Of a stretch of 5,205 bases of DNA, positions 1-4,955 are shown piece by piece. The stretch comes from Candidatus Geothermarchaeota archaeon (GTDB lineage: Archaea; Thermoproteota; Nitrososphaeria; Geothermarchaeales; JDFR-13): the NCBI GenBank assembly GCA_015522055.1, contig WAMZ01000113.1:1-5205 (forward strand), given 5' to 3'. The number at the start of each line of letters is the position of its first letter. The stretch's first letter is position 1. Below the pieces are notes generated by a model. That model did no database searches. It was not told where the DNA came from and saw only the letters and a list, made by a program, of their open reading frames with translations. Made by a program: the position numbers and the translations under genes.

Positions 1-1
1 A

Positions 2-1498
2 TACGATTTATTCTATTCATCCTCAAAGATATATAATATATCGATCACTAGCAACGATATACTGGCTTCAGCCAATGGAATCAATGTATATGGTACCTCG
101 ACCTATGGGACATATATCTACAATTTCTTCATAGATGGGAATATGGTCACTGGCCCGGGCGAATCTGGGATTAGGCTGGAGGCCATCAAATATGTTCCCA
201 GAAATAATTATGACGTACTTATATCAACGAATACAATCAAGAGGTATAACTATGGAGTATACATAAGTGCCGTATATAGCAACCTTACTTATAACTCGAT
301 TTCGTATAATAAATATGGGGTCACCTACATAGATACTGCAACTAACATTGCTAGATACAACGATATTTATCAGAATGAGCTATATGGGATGTTTGTGGAG
401 TCGGCGAATGTTGATGCGAGGTATAACTATTGGGGGGATGAGACAGGGCCTAGACACCTCACTTTAAATATTTTTGGAATGGGGAATCCGGTTAATGGTG
501 ATGGGAACGACTTAAAGTTTGATCCGTGGCTTGAAACGCCGGTAGCCACTCCTAATGAGAGGCCAGTAGCGGTGTTGAGGGTGTCTAGCGATGTAGTGGA
601 TATTGGTCAGACAATAGTGTTTGATGCATCAGAGTCACATGATGATGCATCTGTTAAACTCTATTATTTTGATTTTGGGGATGGGACAAGCACGGGTTGG
701 GTTGACACTCCGAGGGTCGAGCATAGCTATAGTGAGGAGGGGGTATATACCGTAATACTATATGTTAAGGATGATCTTGGTGTGGTGAGTGAGCCAGCTA
801 CTAAGACTATTGAGGTTGTAGCAAGACCCGAGTTTACAGTAGGCAATTTAATTATAGAGCCTCAAACTGTGGAGGCTGGGCAGCCTGTAACAATATCAGT
901 TAGTGTAGTAAATGTAGGGAGTGCAGTGGGAACCTATACACTAGAGCTGGTCATAAATGGATCTATTGAGGACACAATGCAGGTGGAGCTCTCGCCCGGT
1001 GAATCTAGGGTAATAAGTTTCACAATATCGAGGGACGTGGAGGGCGTATATATTGTTGAGGTAGATGGGCTTAAGGGCTCCTTCAAGGTACGTGCAGTGA
1101 AGGCCGCCAACTTCGTTGTTACGAGCCTAAGTATATCTGATTATAAGGTGGATGTGGGTGAGACAGTAGAAATATCGGTGGAATTAAAGAATGTTGGGGA
1201 TGCAGAGGGCAGTTATGATTTGGAGCTAAAGATAAATGGTAGGGTGGTCGAGACCCGAACCGTATCGTTAATGCCTGGTGAGGCTCGAACAATAATATTC
1301 ACATATGTGCCTAAAGAAGCGGGAACCTATACGGTTGAGGTTGATGCATTGAGTGAAGAATTCGAGGCGGTGGAGAAGCCCACCCCGACTGGTGGGCCAG
1401 CCATACCGATACTCGGAAGGCAGCAACTATTCGTGTATTTGATATTAGCTGTAATAGCGGTGGTGGTCATCGCGATAGCCATAAAGATGCGCCGTTAA
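2..1498 (+). CDS. Surface-anchored beta-helix/PKD/CARDB protein, 5'-truncated by the window edge
   Basis: This is the C-terminal 498 residues of a larger extracellular protein. The frame is open from base 2, and codons upstream of ATG 143 read as further beta-helix sequence (SNDILASANGINVYGT), so the true start lies left of the window. Domains, numbered from base 2: parallel beta-helix repeats of the NosD type at about 1-150, rich in Asn and Tyr, ending in the typical NYWGDETGP turn (142-150, bases 425-451); a PKD domain at about 187-273 with the FDFGDGT motif (223-229); two CARDB-like beta-sandwiches at about 277-363 and 369-455; a Pro/Thr/Gly-rich linker; one hydrophobic helix at about 476-494; then the basic tail KMRR. 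The order implies an outward-facing protein anchored by its C-terminal helix, with PKD and CARDB acting as stalk or adhesion modules. Beta-helix domains of this kind often bind or cleave polysaccharides, but I see no assignable catalytic site, so substrate and role are unknown. No neighbour here shares an obvious function. Confidence 0.88.
   Translation, partial: YDLFYSSSKIYNISITSNDILASANGINVYGTSTYGTYIYNFFIDGNMVTGPGESGIRLEAIKYVPRNNYDVLISTNTIKRYNYGVYISAVYSNLTYNSISYNKYGVTYIDTATNIARYNDIYQNELYGMFVESANVDARYNYWGDETGPRHLTLNIFGMGNPVNGDGNDLKFDPWLETPVATPNERPVAVLRVSSDVVDIGQTIVFDASESHDDASVKLYYFDFGDGTSTGWVDTPRVEHSYSEEGVYTVILYVKDDLGVVSEPATKTIEVVARPEFTVGNLIIEPQTVEAGQPVTISVSVVNVGSAVGTYTLELVINGSIEDTMQVELSPGESRVISFTISRDVEGVYIVEVDGLKGSFKVRAVKAANFVVTSLSISDYKVDVGETVEISVELKNVGDAEGSYDLELKINGRVVETRTVSLMPGEARTIIFTYVPKEAGTYTVEVDALSEEFEAVEKPTPTGGPAIPILGRQQLFVYLILAVIAVVVIAIAIKMRR
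830..1366 (+). repeat. Two tandem CARDB-like domain repeats within the surface protein
   Basis: Bases 830-1090 and 1106-1366 encode two homologous modules of about 87 residues. They align position by position: VEAGQPVTISVSVVNVG with VDVGETVEISVELKNVG, GTYTLELVINGS with GSYDLELKINGR, LSPGESRVISFT with LMPGEARTIIFT, and GVYIVEVDGL with GTYTVEVDAL. The nucleotide sequences have diverged well beyond the protein similarity, so the duplication is old or was assembled from separate modules, not a recent copy. Confidence 0.8.
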
Positions 1499-1512
1499 TC
1501 CCCCAATCTAAC

Positions 1513-1517
1513 TTTTT
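1513..1517 (+). terminator. Possible oligo-T terminator after the surface protein gene
   Basis: A run of five T lies 14 bases after the stop codon of the surface protein gene, before the AT-rich promoter region of the next gene. Archaeal RNA polymerase can terminate at short U-tracts without a hairpin. The run is short and the call rests on position only. Confidence 0.3.
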
Positions 1518-1527
1518 ATGAAATAAT

Positions 1528-1535
1528 AATTATAT
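1528..1535 (+). promoter_or_regulatory. Candidate TATA box for the DJ-1/PfpI gene
   Basis: AATTATAT lies about 50 bases before ATG 1585. Transcription starting about 25 bases downstream would give a leader of roughly 25-30 bases, long enough to carry the Shine-Dalgarno at 1574-1581. This fits the presence of a ribosome binding site at this gene, in contrast to the other, apparently leaderless genes in the window. Confidence 0.4.
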
Positions 1536-1573
1536 CCTATGGAGCAATCAATATTTTTCGTGTACATATAATA

Positions 1574-1581
1574 GGGTGATC
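1574..1581 (+). promoter_or_regulatory. Shine-Dalgarno that decides the start of the DJ-1/PfpI gene
   Basis: GGGTGATC contains GGTGATC, the complement of the conserved archaeal 16S rRNA 3' end (GATCACC). It ends 3 bases before ATG 1585. The alternative in-frame GTG at 1576 lies inside this motif and so cannot use it, which favours ATG 1585. Confidence 0.7.
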
Positions 1582-1584
1582 TTT

Positions 1585-2106
1585 ATGGCTAGGCTCAAGG
1601 GTAAGAGGGTCGCCTTCCTTGTGGCCGACCTAACCCACGATGAGGAATATGCATTCCCTAGATACTGGCTTATCCATGAGGGTGCGGACGTCGTCACGGT
1701 TGGTCTAAAGGAGGAGCATGTATCTAGGTTTGGCAGGACACTGAAGCCAGATAAATTGATTGATGAGGTTTCACCCGAGGAGTTTGATGGGGTTGTCATA
1801 CCCGGTGGCTTTGGCCCCGATAAGCTCAGGGCTGATGATAGAGTAATAAACTTTGTAAAGACGATATTTGATCGTGGAGACATGGTTGCAGCCATTTGCC
1901 ATGGCCCGCAAGTATTGATATCTGCTGGTATAGTGAAGGGTAAGAAGATGACTTGTGTAAAGCCTGTCGTTGTTGATCTAGTCAATGCAGGAGCCGAATA
2001 CATTGATGATAAGGTGGTTGTTGATGGAAACATAATAACTTCGAGACATCCATACGACCTACCCGCCTTTACAGAGGCTATAATCGAATATCTATCCAGC
2101 AAGTAG
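1585..2106 (+). CDS. DJ-1/PfpI family protein (class I glutamine amidotransferase-like)
   Basis: A 173-residue cytoplasmic protein of the DJ-1/PfpI superfamily, close to the usual length of archaeal PfpI (about 166). The fold markers are all present: RVAFLVAD at the first strand, VVIPGGFGP before the oxyanion region, and the nucleophile elbow AAICHGPQ with Cys105 and His106. Near the C-terminus VVVDGNIITSR is also typical. Members have been described as hexameric peptidases, glyoxalase III/deglycase-type enzymes or stress chaperones; which applies here cannot be told. By my alignment from memory with Pyrococcus PfpI, the Glu near residue 12 is His18 here (in LTHDEEY), and the Glu of the intersubunit triad (Glu74) is Asp79 (in GPDKLR), so activity may differ from PfpI. 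ATG 1585 is chosen over an in-frame GTG at 1576 because of the Shine-Dalgarno at 1574-1581. The gene ends 29 bases before the stop of the convergent methyltransferase gene and seems to be transcribed alone. Confidence 0.9.
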   Translation: MARLKGKRVAFLVADLTHDEEYAFPRYWLIHEGADVVTVGLKEEHVSRFGRTLKPDKLIDEVSPEEFDGVVIPGGFGPDKLRADDRVINFVKTIFDRGDMVAAICHGPQVLISAGIVKGKKMTCVKPVVVDLVNAGAEYIDDKVVVDGNIITSRHPYDLPAFTEAIIEYLSSK

Positions 2107-2135
2107 CCCAATATCAACTATTTATCTATAATTTT

Positions 2136-3290
2136 CTAGGCCTCCCCAACCAGAATATATGTAGTGAGCCTGCCGTGCAGAACCTCAAGCTTCTCCCTAA
2201 GCTTAAATCCATTGGCTTCATATGCCTCCAGCATCTCCCTCCACCTAGCGGTAATCGATACTACTTTAGAGGCACCAATAGTATATAGCGATGCCAATAC
2301 ATCCCTATACAGATTAGGAACGACCTTCATTCTAGTCATCCTTATACCATATGGTGGGTTGACCACAACTACATAGTCACCATGTGGGACACCCTTCCTA
2401 TGGAGTAGCCGTGCGTCATAATTATAGAATTCTATATATTTATCTACCCCAGCCGATTCCGCGTTTATCTTAGCCCCCTCAACATACCTCCTGCTTATAT
2501 CGTTACCGATAATCCTTTGGGGAAGCTTATCAGATAGCCTCATTTGGAGGGCCTGTCTCCTAACCTCAGTATATTCCTCAATGTTAAACAGGGGTAACTT
2601 TGTCAATGGATGGGACTCACGATATAGCCCGGGAGCATAATTGTATCTATACATTGCTGCTTCTATCGGTATCGTACCGCCACCGGCCATAGGGTCGATA
2701 AAGTTCTCATCATCCCATCTGGACAGCATAATCATCGAGGCGGCGATAGATGTCTTGATGGAGGCCGGGTGGAGGAACCTCCGATACATCCTTCTATGTA
2801 GAGCTTCGCCGACCAAGTTGACCATGAAAACAAACTTATCATCAACTATTCTCAAGACAAACTCAACATCGGGATTATCTAGGTCAACCCTAGGTTCGAG
2901 GCCCGATTCCTTCAATGCCTTATTAATATGGCCCCCAACCACCCGATTCGCATCCATGCTATTAAAGGGGTGTTCCCCTACTCTAATTGTCCTAAGCCTA
3001 AAGGATGCCCCACTGGGATACAGCTCTTTATAATCCAACTCTGAGACCTTCTTACCAATATCATCTAATGAGCTGAATTGGTCTTCAAATAGGACTAGAT
3101 ATACTCTATGGATAGTCCTACCCCAGATTATTAATTTATATGCATCATCAATTGACCCCCTAAGCCTAACATAATTGTCGTAAATATGAGGCCTCCTACC
3201 TATCAAACGATAGATCTCATCTGCAGATATATGGGCGAGACCATGATTGACAGTAATCAGGTATTCAACCCTATCCATAGCCCAAGCCAT
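2136..3290 (-). CDS. THUMP-domain RNA guanine-N2 methyltransferase (Trm14/TrmN/RlmL-like)
   Basis: A 384-residue SAM-dependent RNA methyltransferase. Residues about 8-60 form an N-terminal ferredoxin-like region and about 60-165 the THUMP domain, which binds structured RNA. The linker GEALHRRMYRRFLHPASIKT (161-180) is the characteristic RlmL/Trm14 junction. The Rossmann-fold catalytic domain (UPF0020 family) follows: SAM-binding motif I FIDPMAGGGTIPIEAA (197-212), motif II region GNDISRRYVEGAKINAE (262-278), and catalytic motif IV NPPYG (311-315), the (D/N)PPY signature of amino-group N-methylation. Archaeal Trm14 and bacterial TrmN of this architecture make N2-methylguanosine at position 6 of tRNA; RlmL-type relatives modify 23S rRNA. 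The archaeal context and length favour tRNA m2G6, but the target is inferred. Either Met1 or Met5 could be the start. Met1 (base 3290) fits a leaderless transcript from the AT-rich element at 3313-3327. The gene is convergent with the DJ-1 gene and divergent from the membrane protein gene. Confidence 0.87.
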   Translation of the reverse strand: MAWAMDRVEYLITVNHGLAHISADEIYRLIGRRPHIYDNYVRLRGSIDDAYKLIIWGRTIHRVYLVLFEDQFSSLDDIGKKVSELDYKELYPSGASFRLRTIRVGEHPFNSMDANRVVGGHINKALKESGLEPRVDLDNPDVEFVLRIVDDKFVFMVNLVGEALHRRMYRRFLHPASIKTSIAASMIMLSRWDDENFIDPMAGGGTIPIEAAMYRYNYAPGLYRESHPLTKLPLFNIEEYTEVRRQALQMRLSDKLPQRIIGNDISRRYVEGAKINAESAGVDKYIEFYNYDARLLHRKGVPHGDYVVVVNPPYGIRMTRMKVVPNLYRDVLASLYTIGASKVVSITARWREMLEAYEANGFKLREKLEVLHGRLTTYILVGEA

Positions 3291-3312
3291 AACATAAGCA
3301 ATTTAGCAACCA

Positions 3313-3327
3313 TAATAAATTAATAAA
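3313..3327 (-). promoter_or_regulatory. Candidate TATA element for the methyltransferase gene
   Basis: Read on the - strand the segment is TTTATTAATTTATTA, lying 23-37 bases before the ATG at 3290. This is where an archaeal TATA box would sit for a leaderless or very short-leader mRNA, and there is no Shine-Dalgarno before the start. The exact 8-base box within this AT-rich run cannot be fixed by eye. Confidence 0.45.
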
Positions 3328-3397
3328 CATTGAAGAAGTCTAATGTGGATGCGTTATTAAGCTATAAACAAATATATCCCTCAATATAAATTAAAAC

Positions 3398-3454
3398 ACC
3401 AATATTTATAGCGACTAGCTACGTAAATAGTAATTCTTATATTTGAATATTGGT
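3398..3454. repeat. 9-bp perfect inverted repeat bracketing the TATA box of the membrane protein gene
   Basis: ACCAATATT (3398-3406) is repeated inverted as AATATTGGT (3446-3454), with 39 bases between the arms. The left arm lies upstream of the TATA box at 3436-3444; the right arm begins 1 base after it, between TATA box and start codon. That arrangement would suit a repressor or an Lrp-type protein contacting two half-sites. AT-rich sequence produces such repeats by chance fairly easily, so the role is hypothetical; the repeat itself is exact. Confidence 0.4.
3436..3444 (+). promoter_or_regulatory. TATA box for the membrane protein gene
   Basis: CTTATATTT lies 24-32 bases before ATG 3468, the expected spacing for a leaderless archaeal transcript. 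No Shine-Dalgarno precedes the ATG (the bases before it read CCCCTAATCT), which agrees with leaderless initiation. A second TATA-like stretch at 3402-3410 is too far upstream to serve this start without a leader. Confidence 0.55.
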
Positions 3455-3467
3455 ATTCCCCTAATCT

Positions 3468-4265
3468 ATGATATTTAGAAAGCCGCCTGAACCCTCGGTC
3501 CGTGGCATAATGTATTCATGCTTCACGGTAGGGATTGTAGCCTCGGTAATCGATGGATACATCTTTGAGCCCTATCTACTAATACCTTTATCCTTAGCGA
3601 TTCTATCATTCATCCTCCAATTTATGTTATTTTCCTTTGTCAATGAGTCATTTAAAAGGGGGAAATACCGTAGGATAATAGCCCCATTAGCCATAATATC
3701 CCTCCCCTATATTTTAGCAGCTATCTACGGAGATTTACTCCTTGTAATTATCCTTATAATATTTAAAGCTATCTTGTTATTGTTGACTGGGCTACCCTAT
3801 AGGGTTAATCCAGATAATATGCTCAGCTACCTCATAGGAACACTACTCATCACAACAGTCTATCTAGATCCACCAGTATTCCTAACAAATATATCCCCCG
3901 ATACTATAATCATTTGGGTTATCCTAGCTACATACTTTACATCTACATCATACTATGTCGAGTCCAGGTTAGCACATAGGGAAGTAAATCCTATATACCC
4001 CTTTATTACTTGGATCTGGCTAATACCAATATCCTTATTATTATATCCAAACATATTATTCCTGATAGCTATGGTTGAGCCGACTATAAAACATATATAT
4101 AATATATTTAATAATGTGAAGTTCTCTAAAGCCGTCGATATAGTTAGGATGGGTAGAATGGAGATGAGGAGAGGCTACCTATTCATCTCACTCATTATCT
4201 TGGGCATCATACTAGAACAATTCATTAACCTCAATATAGTTGAGCCCATGATAAAGATGGACTGA
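3468..4265 (+). CDS. Multi-pass membrane protein, function unknown (possibly YwiC-like)
   Basis: A 265-residue integral membrane protein with about eight hydrophobic helices, at roughly 13-28, 36-58, 70-87, 88-107, 118-138, 145-163, 177-203 (perhaps two) and 235-251. Basic loops, SFKRGKYRR (61-69) and RMGRMEMRR (227-235), probably face the cytoplasm. I do not recognise it firmly. The layout resembles YwiC-like proteins as I recall them: a short N-terminal segment before helix 1, a basic YRR loop, a YF-x-S-x-x-Y-V-x-S segment (156-165, YFTSTSYYVES) before a polar loop, and a basic R-x-G-x-x-E-x-x-x-G stretch just before the last helix (227-236). That is a pattern-level guess; YwiC-like proteins have no well-defined function in any case. 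No enzyme or transporter signature is visible. The gene is visibly richer in A+T than the DJ-1 gene, which a hydrophobic Ile/Leu-rich protein partly explains. It has its own promoter and lies 109 bases upstream of a co-oriented Lrp-type regulator that may control it. Confidence 0.75.
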   Translation: MIFRKPPEPSVRGIMYSCFTVGIVASVIDGYIFEPYLLIPLSLAILSFILQFMLFSFVNESFKRGKYRRIIAPLAIISLPYILAAIYGDLLLVIILIIFKAILLLLTGLPYRVNPDNMLSYLIGTLLITTVYLDPPVFLTNISPDTIIIWVILATYFTSTSYYVESRLAHREVNPIYPFITWIWLIPISLLLYPNILFLIAMVEPTIKHIYNIFNNVKFSKAVDIVRMGRMEMRRGYLFISLIILGIILEQFINLNIVEPMIKMD

Positions 4266-4312
4266 CTATATTATCATCTGAATATAATTGATAGTTTATA
4301 TACTGTGGCGTG

Positions 4313-4317
4313 TTTTT
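4313..4317 (+). terminator. Possible oligo-T terminator after the membrane protein gene
   Basis: Five consecutive T lie 47 bases after the stop of the membrane protein gene and before the promoter of the Lrp gene. This is a plausible site for archaeal U-tract termination, separating the two transcripts. It is short, and the call is based on position alone. Confidence 0.22.
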
Positions 4318-4373
4318 GCCCAATCAGCAATATCAAAGCTTAATTTTTTAGCAATAAATCAATTTTATTGGGC
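4318..4373. repeat. 7-bp perfect inverted repeat bracketing the TATA box of the Lrp-type gene
   Basis: GCCCAAT (4318-4324) is repeated inverted as ATTGGGC (4367-4373), 42 bases apart. The left arm is upstream of the TATA-like element and the right arm ends one base before the start codon. It shares the inner CCAAT/ATTGG bases and nearly the same arm spacing as the repeat at 3398-3454. Lrp/AsnC proteins commonly repress their own genes, so an autoregulatory site is a reasonable but unproven reading. Confidence 0.38.
4339..4348 (+). promoter_or_regulatory. Candidate TATA box for the Lrp-type regulator gene
   Basis: CTTAATTTTT, preceded by a purine-rich AAAG that could be the TFB recognition element, lies 27-36 bases before ATG 4375. 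This is suitable for a leaderless or nearly leaderless mRNA; no Shine-Dalgarno is present. It supports ATG 4375 as the start, because the upstream TTG at 4288 would place the promoter inside the coding region. Confidence 0.45.
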
Positions 4374-4374
4374 C

Positions 4375-4821
4375 ATGAATATTGATGAAGTTGAGTTAAA
4401 GATACTTAGGTTGCTACAGGAGGATGGTAGGCTATCCTACTCAGATATATCAAAGAAGTTGAATGTACCACAATCTACAGTTAGGTTCAAGGTAAATAGG
4501 CTCATAAGGGAGGGGTATATAAAGAAGTTTGTCGCCATCCTTGACCCCGTGAAGCTCGGATACCCAATTATCATGATAATGATGCTCAAGACCGACCCCA
4601 GATATTTCGACAACATATTTAATTCCATATCTTCACTTAAGGAGATACATCATATGTTCCAGATAACAGGTAAATACGACATTATAGCAATACTCCATGC
4701 CAGGGATATGGAGCATGTAGGTGAATTAACAAATAAAATAAAAGCACTGGATGGGATACAAGATGCAGAGGTATTACTTGCTACAGGGAGACTCCTGATT
4801 AAAAATGAGTTACCAATATGA
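4375..4821 (+). CDS. Lrp/AsnC family transcription regulator
   Basis: A 148-residue DNA-binding regulator of the feast/famine (Lrp/AsnC) family, at the family's usual length of about 150. The N-terminal winged-helix HTH spans about residues 3-50: LKILRLLQEDGRLSYSDISK followed by the recognition helix around VPQSTVRFKVNRL (31-43) and the wing GYIKKF. The C-terminal effector-binding/oligomerisation (RAM) domain spans about 64-138 and contains the hallmark TGKYDIIAIL (98-107). Such proteins form dimers and octamers and often respond to amino acids; the ligand here is unknown. The frame extends upstream to a TTG at 4288, but the extra 29 residues match nothing in the family and include the promoter, so ATG 4375 is chosen. 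It follows the membrane protein gene on the same strand, and paired inverted repeats at both promoters suggest possible control of both genes. Confidence 0.92.
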   Translation: MNIDEVELKILRLLQEDGRLSYSDISKKLNVPQSTVRFKVNRLIREGYIKKFVAILDPVKLGYPIIMIMMLKTDPRYFDNIFNSISSLKEIHHMFQITGKYDIIAILHARDMEHVGELTNKIKALDGIQDAEVLLATGRLLIKNELPI

Positions 4822-4857
4822 TAGTCAAAAATCAGTAGCAGTCAGAAAGGGATTTGA

Positions 4858-4905
4858 TTATCCAAAAATTATTCATTATGCATGGGTGTGGTTCACATTG
4901 GATAA
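4858..4905. repeat. 8-bp perfect inverted repeat upstream of the HEPN gene
   Basis: TTATCCAA (4858-4865) recurs inverted as TTGGATAA (4898-4905), with 32 bases between. It sits 24 bases upstream of the TATA-like element of the HEPN gene and shares the CCAA/TTGG core with the repeats at 3398-3454 and 4318-4373. It could be an operator or, less likely with so long a loop, an RNA hairpin. Function is unknown. Confidence 0.35.
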
Positions 4906-4926
4906 CGAATTAAAATTAAGCGAATA

Positions 4927-4934
4927 GATATATA
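4927..4934 (+). promoter_or_regulatory. Candidate TATA box for the HEPN gene
   Basis: GATATATA lies 22-29 bases before the TTG at 4956, the spacing expected if transcription starts at or next to that codon. This supports the TTG start. A GGTG at 4944-4947 could alternatively act as a weak Shine-Dalgarno if transcription begins further upstream. Confidence 0.45.
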
Positions 4935-4955
4935 GTTTTGGTTGGTGCGTCAATC

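Larger units (their letters stand above)
4822..4955. other. Intergenic region between the Lrp gene and the HEPN gene
   Basis: No coding frame longer than about a dozen codons is seen. The stretch holds an 8-bp inverted repeat (4858-4865 and 4898-4905), the self-complementary hexamer ATGCAT (4878-4883), a small TGTG-GTT-CACA hairpin (4887-4897) and the probable TATA box of the HEPN gene. No tRNA or C/D-box RNA pattern was found. Confidence 0.5.

Noticed and set aside
143..145. ATG at 143 as the start of the surface protein
   Set aside because: The frame is open from base 2, and the upstream codons continue the beta-helix pattern, so this Met is internal.
1539..1571. Ten-codon upstream open frame (MEQSIFFVYI) before the DJ-1 gene
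   Set aside because: It begins upstream of the transcription start predicted from the TATA box, has no ribosome binding site, and is short enough to be chance.
1548..2117. Long open frame on the - strand opposite the DJ-1 gene
   Set aside because: It is the antisense of a clear family member, and its Ser/Thr-rich translation resembles no protein family. It is a shadow frame.
2164..2376. Open frame on the + strand inside the methyltransferase gene
   Set aside because: It lies antisense to conserved catalytic-domain sequence (including the NPPYG region) and has no recognisable features.
2641..3033. Second open frame on the + strand inside the methyltransferase gene
   Set aside because: It is antisense to the THUMP domain and SAM-binding motif, with no family resemblance. 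It is a shadow frame.
3315..3394. Direct repeat ATAAATTAA at 3315-3323 and 3386-3394
   Set aside because: Both copies are pure A/T in a very AT-rich spacer, so nine identical bases are not remarkable there.
4288..4374. N-terminal extension of the Lrp-type protein from TTG 4288
   Set aside because: The extra 29 residues match nothing in the family, the extension would contain the TATA element, and ATG 4375 gives the usual length.
4437..4628. 63-codon frame on the - strand inside the Lrp-type gene
   Set aside because: It is antisense to the HTH and linker coding sequence and has no supporting signal.
4830..4846. Two TCAG copies that read CTGA on the - strand, considered as D boxes of a C/D guide RNA
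   Set aside because: No C box (RTGATGA) is found at a suitable distance on that strand.
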